Positions 8,136 to 16,677 of a DNA stretch of 64,000 bases are shown here, piece by piece. A model generated the notes under the pieces. The model saw only the letters and a program-made list of their open reading frames with translations. It searched no databases and was not told the origin of the DNA. Origin of the DNA: RH-AL1 sp965198495 (GTDB lineage: Bacteria; Pseudomonadota; Alphaproteobacteria; Rhizobiales; Beijerinckiaceae). Positions within the stretch are counted from its first letter, which is position 1. Each line of letters starts with the position of its first letter. The DNA lies in assembly GCA_965198495.1 (NCBI GenBank), contig CBDAPL010000001.1, positions 3,100,001-3,164,000 on the forward strand. Reading direction: 5' to 3'. The position numbers were made by a program, and so were the translations under genes.

Positions 8136-8665
8136 TCCCCCGTCTTGGCCTTGCTCGGATACTTGAAGGTCCAGGACAGGGTGATCGGCTGCCACCAGTC
8201 CGGCACGCCCGTCTTCGCGTCGACGTGGCGGATGAAGCCGTTGGCCGAAGGCGGCCCGACGACGTAGGTCGCCTTGTACTCGCCCGGACCGGCCATCGCG
8301 AAATTGTTGGCGTAGTGCGGGCCGTCGGCGGCTTCCATGGCGGCCAGCGTCTTGACCTCCTTGTAGCCGCCGCCGACCTTCTCCATCGTGACGTCGACGG
8401 GAAGGTAGGGGATCCAGGCGTCCTCGGGAAAGCCGTGCGTCTCCCCCTTGGCGGCGTGGATGTCGATCTCGACGTGGACGGCCTTGGCGTCCATCGACAT
8501 GCCGGCGGGGTGATGATCCATCTCGATGCCGGTCAGGTAGGCCGGCGAGAACTGCATGCCCTGCCGCACGACGGGCTCGCCGATGTAGAACTCGGCCGCG
8601 CGCGCGGCCGATCCGGCGAACGCCGCCGACCCGGCCACGGCGGCGATAACCAACCGTTTCATCAT
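8132..8665 (-). CDS. ftrA: P19/FtrA-type periplasmic iron-binding protein
   Basis: A 177-residue periplasmic protein of the Campylobacter P19 / FetP / FtrA family, which binds iron and copper. GGAGCG lies 9 bases before the chosen ATG at 8665 (a second ATG follows directly). The signal peptide ends at about AARA|AEFYIGEP. Candidate metal residues are in IEMDHHPAGMSM and AVHVEIDIHA. Distal features PYLPVDVTMEK and SWTFKYP are typical. First gene of the iron-uptake operon. Iron repression is expected, but only a weak palindrome (8762-8773) is visible upstream. Confidence 0.9.
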   Translation of the reverse strand: MMKRLVIAAVAGSAAFAGSAARAAEFYIGEPVVRQGMQFSPAYLTGIEMDHHPAGMSMDAKAVHVEIDIHAAKGETHGFPEDAWIPYLPVDVTMEKVGGGYKEVKTLAAMEAADGPHYANNFAMAGPGEYKATYVVGPPSANGFIRHVDAKTGVPDWWQPITLSWTFKYPSKAKTGE

Positions 8666-8794
8666 GTAAGACGCTCCAAGCGAACTCGTTGGAAGGAAAC
8701 CAAGAGCAGCCTGCAATCATGGAAGGCGATATCGAAGTCAACCTGTCCGCCGAACATCATAATTAGTCTAAACTTCGGGCGTGACGAGTTGCCG

Positions 8795-8992
8795 TTAGTG
8801 CGGAGATCGCCCGGGGGCACAGGATGCCGAGTGGCTGCCGCCGGAACCGCCGCCACCGTGGCCGCCCCCGCCCGACCTGCAGGTCTGCGAATTGTCCTGG
8901 GCACAGTCTTGCTGCTGGTGTTTGGCAAAAGCGGGGACGCCGCCGAACGTGCCGATCACTATGGCAATAGACGCTTTCGTGCTGCTGTTCAC
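8795..8992 (-). CDS. Small exported Gly/His/Ser-rich protein
   Basis: A 65-residue product from a GTG at 8992, which has AGGGA six bases upstream; the open frame extends to 9052 without a better site. Residues 1-22 form a signal peptide (KASIAIVIGTFGGVPAFA) followed by KHQQQDCAQDNSQTC and a GGGGHGGGGSGG run. Three cysteines and several histidines could bind a metal, and the gene lies just upstream of the iron operon on the same strand. No family recognised; coding status is moderately uncertain. Confidence 0.45.
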   Translation of the reverse strand: MNSSTKASIAIVIGTFGGVPAFAKHQQQDCAQDNSQTCRSGGGGHGGGGSGGSHSASCAPGRSPH

Positions 8993-9106
8993 GACGTCCC
9001 TGTCCGTACGCTCGAGACGGCACGTTCGAGCCTGCCACCGAAGGTCGACCATCCTATTTCGTGTTAAGAAGCGCCCTCACGATGATCATTGCCCCGATCA
9101 GAAGTA

Positions 9107-9394
9107 TTACGCCAGGTCGGAATACAGGTCGCGCCACGCCGGGTTCACAGCCTCGATCAGCGCTAACTTCTTGCGCCGGGATCCGCCCTTGATCTGCTTC
9201 TCGCGCCCGATCGCGTCGATCATCGTTTCATAGGGTTCGTACCAAACCAGGAGCTTGCAGCCGTAGCGCGCGGTGAAGCCGGGTACGAGGGCTTCGCGAT
9301 GGGCGTGGGCGCGGCGGGCGAGGTCTGAGGTCACGCCGGTGTAGAGGGTACCGTTTCGGGCGCTTGCCATGATGTACACGGCGGGCTGGCGCAT
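9107..9394 (-). CDS. GIY-YIG nuclease superfamily protein (UPF0213/YhbQ-like)
   Basis: A 95-residue stand-alone GIY-YIG domain: VYIMASARNGTLYTGVTSDL supplies the two strands and the conserved Arg helix follows (ARRAHAHREAL). The motif reads VYI...YTG, as in the small chromosomal GIY-YIG proteins. RREKQIKG-type basic motif is present as GREKQIKGGSRRKK. DNA structure cleavage or repair is assumed for the group. It lies beside a long inverted repeat at the 3' end of thrS; these small genes are often near such repeats. Confidence 0.85.
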   Translation of the reverse strand: MRQPAVYIMASARNGTLYTGVTSDLARRAHAHREALVPGFTARYGCKLLVWYEPYETMIDAIGREKQIKGGSRRKKLALIEAVNPAWRDLYSDLA

Positions 9395-9413
9395 TGCTGG
9401 TCTCCGCGATCTT

Positions 9414-9514
9414 CGTCATTGCGAGCGCAGCGAAGCAACCCAGAGGCGGCAGGATGGCATTCTCACGGGATCGAACGGCTGCTCCTGGGTTGCTTCGCTT
9501 CGCTCGCAATGACG
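9414..9514. repeat. Inverted repeat with 30-bp arms, 41-bp loop
   Basis: Left arm 9414-9443 and right arm 9485-9514 are reverse complements with 29 of 30 matches (one G/T difference). Arms carry the sequence CGTCATTGCGAGCGCAGCGA followed by AGCAACCCAG. It begins 20 bases after the GIY-YIG start and ends two bases before the thrS stop, on the 3' side of thrS. The core resembles dispersed palindromic repeats known in many alphaproteobacterial genomes. It could form a large hairpin in thrS mRNA and act in termination. Confidence 0.85.
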
Positions 9515-9516
9515 GA

Positions 9517-11481
9517 TCATGCCGCCGCCACCCTAACCTCACCCACCCCCGCCCGCACCAGATCCGGCGCCGTCGCCTCCGCCGCCAGCAGCCCCAGCGC
9601 CGCCTCCAGCCCCATCGTCGTGCTCGCCTGGCTCCCCAGCCGCCTGACCGAGACCGTGCGCTCCTCGCCCTCGCGCCGGCCGAGCACCAGCAGCACCGGC
9701 ACCTTGGCGAGCGAGTGCTCGCGCACCTTGTAGTTGATCTTCTCGTTGCGCAGGTCGCCTTCCACCTTCAGCCCGGCCTTGCGCGCCGCCGCGATCACCG
9801 CGTAGGCGTAATCGTCGGCGTCCTGGGTGATCGTCGCCACCACCACCTGCAGGGGAGACAACCAAAGAGGCAGATGCCCGGCGAAGTTCTCGATGAGGAT
9901 GCCGGTGAAGCGCTCGAGCGAGCCGAACATGGCGCGATGGATCATCACCGGCGTCACCTTGTCGGAGTGCTCGTCGATGTAGAAGGCGCCGAAGCGGCCG
10001 GGCAGGTTGAAGTCGACCTGCGTGGTGCCGCACTGCCATTCGCGGCCGATCGCGTCGCGCAGCGTGTATTCCAGCTTGGGCCCATAGAAGGCGCCCTCGC
10101 CGGGGTTGATGTCGGTCTTCAAACCCTGCGCGGCGATGGCGTCGAGCACCTGGCGCAGCGCCGCCTCGGCCTTGTCCCACGCCTCGTCGGTGCCGACGCG
10201 CTTCTCCGGTCGCGTCGACAGCTTGACGACGATGTCCTCGAAGCCGAAGTCCTTGTAGATCGAGAGGATCATGTCGTTGATCTTCAAACTCTCGGCCTGG
10301 ATCTGGTCCTCGGTGCAGAAGATGTGCGCGTCGTCCTGCGTGAAGGCGCGCACGCGCATGATGCCGTGGATGGCGCCCGAGGGCTCGTAGCGGTGGACGA
10401 TGCCGAACTCGGCGATCTTCACCGGCAGGTCGCGGTAGGACTTCAAACCGTTCTTGAAGATCTGCACGTGGCCGGGGCAGTTCATCGGCTTCAGCGCGAA
10501 GACGCGCTCGTCCTCCGTCGTGGTGACGAACATGTTCTCGCGGTAGGTCTGCCAGTGGCCCGACGTCTCCCACAGCGCGCGGTCGAGGATCTGCGGCGTG
10601 TTCACCTCGACGTAGTCGGCGCGCTCCTGGCGCCGTCGCATGTACGCGATGAGCGTCTGGAACAGCGTCCAGCCCTTGGGGTGCCAGAACACGGTGCCCG
10701 GCCCCTCCTCCTGGAAGTGGAACAGGTCCATCTCGCGGCCGAGGCGGCGGTGGTCGCGGCGCTCCGCCTCCTCGAGCTGGTGGAGGTAGGCGTCGAGGTC
10801 CGGCTGGCTGGCGAAGGCGGTGGCGTAGATGCGCTGGAGCATCGGACGCGTCGAGTCGCCGCGCCAGTAGGCGCCGGCCACTTTCATCAGTTTGAACGCC
10901 TGCCCTATCTTGCCGGTCGAGGTCATGTGCGGGCCGCGGCAGAGGTCCTGCCACTCGCCCTGTCTATAGATCTTCAGAGCGTCGCCCGGCGGGATCATGT
11001 CGACGAGTTCGATCTTGAACGTCTCGCCGCGTTCCGCGAACCACGCCTTGGCCTGCTCGCGCGTCCAGTGATCCTTGGTGAAGGGGCGGTCGCGCGCGAT
11101 GATCTCGCGCATGCGCTTGTCGATGGCCGCGAAATCCTCCGGCGTGAAGGGCTCGGCGCGGAAGAAGTCGTAGTAGAAGCCGTTCTCGATCACCGGGCCG
11201 ATCGTCACCTGCGTGCCCGGCCACAGGCCCTGCACGGCCTCGGCCATCACGTGCGCGGCGTCGTGGCGGATGAGCTCGAGGGCGCGGGGGTCCTCGCGGG
11301 TCAGGAACTCCAGCCTGCAATCGCCGTCGAGCGGGTCGGCGAGGTCGCTGAGCACGCCGTCGCGCATCATCGCGACGGTGCGCTTGAGCAGGCTCGGCGC
11401 GATGGACCTGGCGACGTCGGCGCCCGACAGGCCGGGCTCGAACTGACGGCTGTTGCCGTCCGGAAAGGTGACGGAGATCAT
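9517..11481 (-). CDS. thrS: Threonyl-tRNA synthetase
   Basis: A full-length 654-residue class II aminoacyl-tRNA synthetase. Order: N-terminal TGS domain (1-62), editing-type domain with HDAAH (His73 and His77), class II core with LCRGPH, PMNCPGH and VRAFTQDDAHIFC motifs, and a C-terminal anticodon-binding domain. Charges tRNA-Thr in the cytoplasm. The gene stands alone, preceded by a 116-base gap and followed by the inverted repeat. No leader peptide or T-box was seen upstream. Confidence 0.98.
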   Translation of the reverse strand: MISVTFPDGNSRQFEPGLSGADVARSIAPSLLKRTVAMMRDGVLSDLADPLDGDCRLEFLTREDPRALELIRHDAAHVMAEAVQGLWPGTQVTIGPVIENGFYYDFFRAEPFTPEDFAAIDKRMREIIARDRPFTKDHWTREQAKAWFAERGETFKIELVDMIPPGDALKIYRQGEWQDLCRGPHMTSTGKIGQAFKLMKVAGAYWRGDSTRPMLQRIYATAFASQPDLDAYLHQLEEAERRDHRRLGREMDLFHFQEEGPGTVFWHPKGWTLFQTLIAYMRRRQERADYVEVNTPQILDRALWETSGHWQTYRENMFVTTTEDERVFALKPMNCPGHVQIFKNGLKSYRDLPVKIAEFGIVHRYEPSGAIHGIMRVRAFTQDDAHIFCTEDQIQAESLKINDMILSIYKDFGFEDIVVKLSTRPEKRVGTDEAWDKAEAALRQVLDAIAAQGLKTDINPGEGAFYGPKLEYTLRDAIGREWQCGTTQVDFNLPGRFGAFYIDEHSDKVTPVMIHRAMFGSLERFTGILIENFAGHLPLWLSPLQVVVATITQDADDYAYAVIAAARKAGLKVEGDLRNEKINYKVREHSLAKVPVLLVLGRREGEERTVSVRRLGSQASTTMGLEAALGLLAAEATAPDLVRAGVGEVRVAAA

Positions 11482-11566
11482 GGGCTAGGCTCCTGGCGCT
11501 CAGTCGTCGAGACCAATCGACGTAAGCGGCGGCGCTCATAGCACGCGCGGGCGGCGGGGTGAAGGC

Positions 11567-11589
11567 GGCGCGCGCATCCCCCGCGCGCC
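11567..11589 (-). terminator. GC-rich hairpin after the sorbosone-dehydrogenase-like gene
   Basis: A perfect 8-bp stem GGCGCGCG / CGCGCGCC with a 7-base loop, beginning 9 bases after the stop of the minus-strand gene at 11598. A strong T-run is lacking, so factor-independent termination is only probable. Confidence 0.5.
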
Positions 11590-11597
11590 GGCTTCGT

Positions 11598-12938
11598 TTA
11601 CTTGGTCAATGACGCTTGCTTGCTCATCCCGGTCACCCGCCAAACTTTGTCGCCGAGATCGTCGGCGATCAGCAGCGCGCCGGTCGTGTCCACCGCCAGC
11701 CCGACGGGACGGCCGTGGGCATGATCATCCGACGTCAGAAAGCCGGTCACCACGTCCTGCGCCGGGCCGCTCGGCTTGCCTTCGGCGAACGGCACGTAGA
11801 CGACCTTGTAGCCGTTGAGCGGCGTTCGATCCCAGCTGCCGTGCTCGCTGACGAAGGCGCCACCATGATAGGCGTCGGGAAGGCTCGAGCCGGTGTAGAA
11901 GGCGACGCCGAGCGCCGCGACATGCGAACTCAACGCATAATCGGGCGGGATCGCCTTGGCGACGAGATCGGGCCGTTGCGGCACGATGCGCGGATCGAGA
12001 TGCTGGCCGTAGTAGCTGTAAGGCCAGCCGTAGAAGCCGCCGTCCTTCACCGATGTCAGATAGTCCGGCACGAGGTCGGGGCCGAGTTCGTCGCGTTCGT
12101 TGGCGATCGCCCAGAGCTTGTGCGTCGTCGGCTCCCATTGCAGACCGGTCGGGTTGCGGATGCCGGTGGCATACTCGCGCTTCAAACCGGTCGCCGCGTC
12201 GATCTCCCAGATCGCGGCGCGCTCGAGTTCGGCGCCGATGCCGTTCTCCGCGATATTGCTGTTCGAGCCGACGCCGACGTAGAGCTTGGAGCCGTCGGTG
12301 CTCGCCAGTAGGCTCTTGGTCCAATGATGGTCGATCGGACCGGCTGGCAGGTCGGTGACCTTGGTGCTCGCCGCTGTGATGCTTGTCGCACCGTCCGTGT
12401 AGGGGAATTTGAGGAGGGCGTCGGTGTCGGCGACGTAAAGGTCGTGGCCGACGAGCGCGACGCCGAAGGGCGAGTTGAGGTGATCGAGGAAAACGGTGCG
12501 CGTCTTGGCGACCCCGTCGGGGCCGATGTCGCGCAGCAACGTGATACGGTTCGCGCCCTTGGCGCCGGCGTCGGCGAAGGCGATCACGGCGTGCATGACA
12601 AGATCCTTGGGCCGATTGATCGGCGCCTTCGGTCCGCGCGATTCGACGACCAGGATGTCGCCGTTCGGCAGCACGTAGAGCGAACGCGGGTTCTTGAGAT
12701 CGCTGGCGAGCGCCTTGACCTGCATGCCTGCCGGGACCGCCGGCGTGTCGTTGCCCCAAGGCGCGTGCGTGGCGATGTGCATCGGCGGCATGAGATACTG
12801 CTGCGGGTCCGGCAGGCGCGGGTTGGCACCGATCTGCGTGCGCGGATCGCCGGCCTCCTGGTTGCACGCCGCGACGAGGAGCGCGGCAGCGCAGACAAGG
12901 GCGAAGCGGCCGACTGTCGATTTCAAGGCGGTCAACAT
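11598..12938 (-). CDS. Sorbosone/glucose dehydrogenase-like PQQ beta-propeller lipoprotein
   Basis: A 446-residue exported protein. The N-terminus is a lipoprotein signal (ALVCAAALLVAACNQEAGD, lipobox LVAAC, Cys about 25). The body matches the L-sorbosone/soluble aldose sugar dehydrogenase six-blade propeller: LKNPRSLYVLPNGDILVVES, LNSPFGVALVGHDLYVADTD, GIRNPTGLQWEP and a C-terminal GRPVGLAVDTTGALLIADDL. PQQ dependence is inferred from family; no PQQ synthesis gene is in the window. The start ATG shares one base with the stop of the upstream DUF2231 gene (TGATG), so they form an operon. Confidence 0.85.
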   Translation of the reverse strand: MLTALKSTVGRFALVCAAALLVAACNQEAGDPRTQIGANPRLPDPQQYLMPPMHIATHAPWGNDTPAVPAGMQVKALASDLKNPRSLYVLPNGDILVVESRGPKAPINRPKDLVMHAVIAFADAGAKGANRITLLRDIGPDGVAKTRTVFLDHLNSPFGVALVGHDLYVADTDALLKFPYTDGATSITAASTKVTDLPAGPIDHHWTKSLLASTDGSKLYVGVGSNSNIAENGIGAELERAAIWEIDAATGLKREYATGIRNPTGLQWEPTTHKLWAIANERDELGPDLVPDYLTSVKDGGFYGWPYSYYGQHLDPRIVPQRPDLVAKAIPPDYALSSHVAALGVAFYTGSSLPDAYHGGAFVSEHGSWDRTPLNGYKVVYVPFAEGKPSGPAQDVVTGFLTSDDHAHGRPVGLAVDTTGALLIADDLGDKVWRVTGMSKQASLTK

Positions 12939-13387
12939 CAGGCAAAGCTCCTTGCGCGCGCCTGGGTTGTCGCGGAACGATCGAGCACCGCCGTCGCGAC
13001 CAGGACGAGGGCGACGACGGCGGAGAGGATCAACCCCTGCGGAATGACGGCGGTGTAGCCGTCGCGGCTATGCACGAACACGTTGACGAGCGACAAAGCG
13101 AAGGCGACGAGGTGCCCGACAAGCCGCTGCCACGACTGCCCGAGCCCGATCATCGCGCGGCTGCGCACGAGATCGACGAAGCCCGCGATGATCGTCAAAC
13201 CGCCAATGACGAGGCCGGCCGTTAACAGCCAGACCGAGACCGTCTCCCAAATGTATGACGCGCTCGCCCAATAGGCGAGATCGGTCAGGAAGGTCAGGAT
13301 GAAACAGGAGACGGGGAACGGCGCGAGCGTGGCGTAGAACGAACGACCGACCCTGCGCTCGGGGTGGCTCGCGTAATCATCATACAT
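12938..13387 (-). CDS. DUF2231-type membrane protein
   Basis: A 149-residue membrane protein with four hydrophobic segments (FPVSCFILTFLTDLAYWAS; VWLLTAGLVIGGLTIIAGFV; LVGHLVAFALSLVNVFVH; LILSAVVALVLVATAVL). The ATG at 13387 is chosen because GGAGA lies 7 bases before it; the open frame extends 4 codons to a GTG. The layout matches DUF2231, often found with PQQ-sugar dehydrogenase-like proteins. Translationally coupled to the downstream dehydrogenase gene. It may provide a membrane or electron-transfer partner; this is inference. Confidence 0.8.
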   Translation of the reverse strand: MYDDYASHPERRVGRSFYATLAPFPVSCFILTFLTDLAYWASASYIWETVSVWLLTAGLVIGGLTIIAGFVDLVRSRAMIGLGQSWQRLVGHLVAFALSLVNVFVHSRDGYTAVIPQGLILSAVVALVLVATAVLDRSATTQARARSFA

Positions 13388-13560
13388 GCAAGTCTCCACG
13401 CGCCGCTAGACGTCAATGAACCGCCTTAACCAAGGGCTTTCGGCGTGGTTCCTCGTCAGCCACGCCGGGTGGCGCCACCCGTCGCCGCTTGGAGGATCAG
13501 CGTTGTTCGAGGTGCCTCAGGAGAGGTATGCCGGACGGCGACACCGAACGGGAGCCTTCT

Positions 13561-14295
13561 ATGTCGATCCACGACAAGGTCATCGTCATCACGGGAGCGA
13601 GCAGCGGGATCGGCGAAGCGGCCGCGCTTCATCTCGCCGGGCGTGGCGCGAAGGTCGTCCTCGGAGCGCGCGGAGCGGATCGGCTCGCGGCCTTGGCCAA
13701 GCGGATTGCGTCCGCTGGCGGTGAGGCGGTCCACGCGCGCACGGACGTAAGGAGGCGCGAAGATGTCTCCAGGCTCGTCGAGCTAGCGTGCGAGCGTTAC
13801 GGCCGGATGGACGTGCTGATCAGCAATGCCGGGATCATGCCGATTTCCGCGCTCGACGACCTGCGTGTCGAGGACTGGGAGGACATGATCGACGTCAACA
13901 TCAAAGGGGTCTTGTACGGTATCGCGGCGGCGCTGCCGATCTTCCGCAAGCAAGGCTCCGGGCATTTCGTCACCATCGCCTCGACGGCCGGCCTCAAGAC
14001 GATGCCCAACCAATCGGTCTATTCCGGCACGAAGTTCGCCGTGCGCGCCATCTGCGAGGGTCTGCGACAGGAAGCCGGCGAGACGATCCGCGTGACGATC
14101 GTCTCGCCGGGCTTTGTGAACACCAACTTCACGGAGGGCGTGACCGACGCGGCCCTCAGGGCGCGGCTCGCGGCGGCGCGCGACAAGATGGCGATGCCGC
14201 CCGATGCGGTCGCCCGCGCGATCGCCTACGCGTTGGAGCAGCCGGACGATGTCGATGTCGGCGAGATCGTGATCCGTCCCACAGCGCAGGCTTGA
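13561..14295 (+). CDS. Short-chain dehydrogenase/reductase
   Basis: A 244-residue classical SDR. The cofactor loop TGASSGIGEAAA is at residues 11-22, NAGIMPIS follows strand 4, and the catalytic Ser (ASTAG), Tyr and Lys (YSGTK) are present. GARGAD after strand 2 suggests an NADP preference through the arginine. The ATG at 13561 follows GGGAGCC; the longer open frame upstream has no support. C-terminal LEQPDDVDVGEIVIRPT is typical of YdfG-like and clavaldehyde-type SDRs. Substrate unknown. Confidence 0.92.
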   Translation: MSIHDKVIVITGASSGIGEAAALHLAGRGAKVVLGARGADRLAALAKRIASAGGEAVHARTDVRRREDVSRLVELACERYGRMDVLISNAGIMPISALDDLRVEDWEDMIDVNIKGVLYGIAAALPIFRKQGSGHFVTIASTAGLKTMPNQSVYSGTKFAVRAICEGLRQEAGETIRVTIVSPGFVNTNFTEGVTDAALRARLAAARDKMAMPPDAVARAIAYALEQPDDVDVGEIVIRPTAQA

Positions 14296-14310
14296 CGCGA
14301 AGAGGCAGGC

Positions 14311-16152
14311 TCAGCCCGTGCACACCGCGTGCACGGATGTGCGTGCCGGCCGCGTCGCGCGCATCGCCTCGCGCGGGAGATCGACGGTCGCGAAATCGAC
14401 CAGGTGGTTCGTCAGCCAGGCCGAGGCGCGCGTCGACGTGAGGTTGTGGTCGGAGCCGCCGAGCACGGCGATCGACACGTTGGGATAGCGCATGTCGCGG
14501 CCGCTTTCGCCGAAATAGTGCCGCATCTCCATCAGCCCGGGGTCGCCTTGCGTGTAGACCAGCGACACGCGCGTGCCGTTGGCGGCCAGCGCCTCGAAGA
14601 AGCGATGCACGCGGGCCTCCATCGAACCGCGCAGCAGCGCCGAGCGCAGGCGCAATGGCACGCGCGCCAGCATGTTGCGGGCGCCGCGCCTGGCAAGAAA
14701 GCGCATCGCCGGGACGATGCGCTTGCGGCTGCGGATGAGCTTGCGCAGCGCCGCGCGGCTCCTGATGTCGCCGAGATAGTCGTTCATCGAGCGAAGGCCG
14801 TAGCGGATCACCTCGTCGACGTTCTCGGTCGGATTCCAAACCAGACGCTGGGGATTGACGCTGACGATGTCGGTGACGCGCGGGTCGGCGCAAGCGGCGG
14901 TGAGCGCCATGTAGGCGCCGCTGCACACGCCGGCCAGCGCGATGCGGCCGTAGCCGCGCGCGCAGAGCAGATCGATCGCGGCCTTGATGTCGGGCAGCAG
15001 CAGGTCGGAGTAGATGAGGTTCACCGGGCGGCCCGGCTCGTCGCGGCTTTCGCCGAGTCCCGCCACGTCGATGCGCAGGGAGACGACGCCGGCGGCCGCG
15101 AGCGCGCGCGCGTCCTCCACCGACTGGCGCCGCCAACCGACATGGGAATTGAGGCCGCGATTGAGCAGAACGACCGCCGGAGCGCCCGCCTTGTGGACGA
15201 GCGGCTTGCACAGAATGCCGAACAAGGCCTGATCCCGCCCGAAGCGCACCGGTTCCTCCGCGAAATGCGGACCGACGAGGGTCGAGGGAAGCGAGCGGGC
15301 GGGTTGCGGCAGGGCTGGCGCGACCGGGTAGAGCTTGCGCAGCGACTGGACGATGGTTTCCGCGTCGACCGGCAGCGGCTGGATCGTGGTCGCGTCGGAC
15401 ACCATCACGTGGAACGGCTCGAGCGGCGACATGGCGACGCGCGCGCCGAGCCCGCGCAGGTGTTCGCCCAGTATCGCTCCGGCGGTTCGATCGGGCTGGT
15501 CATGGATGACGATGTCGACGGCGGCGAGCCTGTCGATCTTCGTGAGATCCAGCGCCTTGAGACTCTCGACCATCGAGGGCGATAGCGAGAAGCCCAGCAC
15601 GCTCAAACCCTCGTCCGGCTCGAGATCGCTCGCGATGCCGATCCGATCGGTGACGATCGCCGCGGTCGCCGCGAGCTCGCGCAGGTACGGGCGGCCCTTC
15701 GGAATGGCGGCGATAAGCTGCAGCCCGACGGCATCGCCGCGTCCGCGCGCCGCCTCGATGGCGAGCGTCGCGCCGAGCGATTGGCCGATGAAGACGAAAC
15801 GGCGCACACCTGTCGCCTTGCGCAGCGCGTCGGCGGCGGCATCGATCGAGCCGATCCATTGCGCGACGGACTCGATCTGCGTGGCGGCGCCGAGCGAATC
15901 GCCCGTTCCAGGATAGTCGAAGCGCAGGCACGGGTAGCCCGCCTGGGCGATCGACTCGGCCAGCAACCGCCAGCCCTTGCGCATCGACAGGTTCTCGAAC
16001 CCCCAAGGCGCGCAGAGAACGACGCCGATCGACCCGGCGGCCGGATGGAGGAAGCCAGCGCAATCCTTGAAGACGAGAGGAATGCCGTAGCGCAAGCCTT
16101 CCGGCGCGCTGGCCTGTCGGGGCTCCTCAAGGGCGGCGGTAACGACGAGCAT
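14311..16152 (-). CDS. Tandem alpha/beta-hydrolase protein (two domains)
   Basis: A 613-residue protein with two alpha/beta-hydrolase domains in one chain. Domain 1 (about 20-290) has FDYPGTGDS and the nucleophile elbow GQSLGA (Ser125). Domain 2 (about 330-580) has LRIDVAGLGES and the elbow GVCSGA (Ser411), with candidate acid YTQGDPG (Asp537) and His in GGSDHN (about 569). The ATG at 16152 has an AAGGTCAAGG stretch upstream; the longer frame is probably not translated. Similar hydrolases occur with envelope polysaccharide genes, but the substrate is unknown. Most hydrolases of this kind are single-domain. Confidence 0.78.
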   Translation of the reverse strand: MLVVTAALEEPRQASAPEGLRYGIPLVFKDCAGFLHPAAGSIGVVLCAPWGFENLSMRKGWRLLAESIAQAGYPCLRFDYPGTGDSLGAATQIESVAQWIGSIDAAADALRKATGVRRFVFIGQSLGATLAIEAARGRGDAVGLQLIAAIPKGRPYLRELAATAAIVTDRIGIASDLEPDEGLSVLGFSLSPSMVESLKALDLTKIDRLAAVDIVIHDQPDRTAGAILGEHLRGLGARVAMSPLEPFHVMVSDATTIQPLPVDAETIVQSLRKLYPVAPALPQPARSLPSTLVGPHFAEEPVRFGRDQALFGILCKPLVHKAGAPAVVLLNRGLNSHVGWRRQSVEDARALAAAGVVSLRIDVAGLGESRDEPGRPVNLIYSDLLLPDIKAAIDLLCARGYGRIALAGVCSGAYMALTAACADPRVTDIVSVNPQRLVWNPTENVDEVIRYGLRSMNDYLGDIRSRAALRKLIRSRKRIVPAMRFLARRGARNMLARVPLRLRSALLRGSMEARVHRFFEALAANGTRVSLVYTQGDPGLMEMRHYFGESGRDMRYPNVSIAVLGGSDHNLTSTRASAWLTNHLVDFATVDLPREAMRATRPARTSVHAVCTG

Positions 16153-16402
16153 GCCTTGACCTTCTGCGACGGCGTCCGGTTGCGGACGCGCGGCTGAGAG
16201 GCATGATGCTTGTTTTTCCTTGCGAAAGGCTTTCGGCGCGCGGTCGCTCTTTAATCCTCGCGTACCCGCCTTGCCCGCGGCTACTCTCATCGGCGGTCAT
16301 CACCGGTTCACCAAGCGCGGTACAAAGTCCACTCAGGCGCCGAACCTAAATCTTAACGGCGCGTTTTCAATCGAGCGCGATCGCCGCGCGAATGAGGTTC
16401 CG

Positions 16403-16654
16403 ATGAAGAAGACGATACTTACCCTGGCTCTTTGCGGCAGCGTCGCCGCGGGCTTGACGATCTCGGCTCCCGTCGCCCAGGCCTCACCTGGCGGTTGCTT
16501 GAAGTATGGCGCCGCCGGAGCGGCAGCCGGCCACATGGTTCACCACGGCGTACGCGGCTTCATGGCCGGTTGCGCGGCCGGCATGTATCGCCGCCATCTC
16601 TACAACAAGCAGATGCGCCAGCAACAGGTCGCTCCGGCCGGCCAGCCGACCTAA
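16403..16654 (+). CDS. Small exported glycine-rich protein
   Basis: An 83-residue protein with a clear signal peptide (MKKTILTLALCGSVAAGLTI, cleavage after AQA near 27) and a mature part SPGGCLKYGAAGAAAGHMVH, then HGVRGFMAGCAAGMYRRH. The two-cysteine, glycine-rich GCLKYGAxGAxAGH pattern recurs in small exported proteins of Hyphomicrobiales. It may be glycine-zipper-like and membrane associated. Function unknown. Confidence 0.7.
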   Translation: MKKTILTLALCGSVAAGLTISAPVAQASPGGCLKYGAAGAAAGHMVHHGVRGFMAGCAAGMYRRHLYNKQMRQQQVAPAGQPT

Positions 16655-16677
16655 GCTTTCTTGTTATTCGACGAAGG

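Noticed and set aside
9394..11541. 715-codon open frame on the plus strand over thrS
   Set aside because: It is antisense to a complete, motif-bearing thrS; its translation is rich in R, H, L, V, A, as expected of GC-rich shadow frames.
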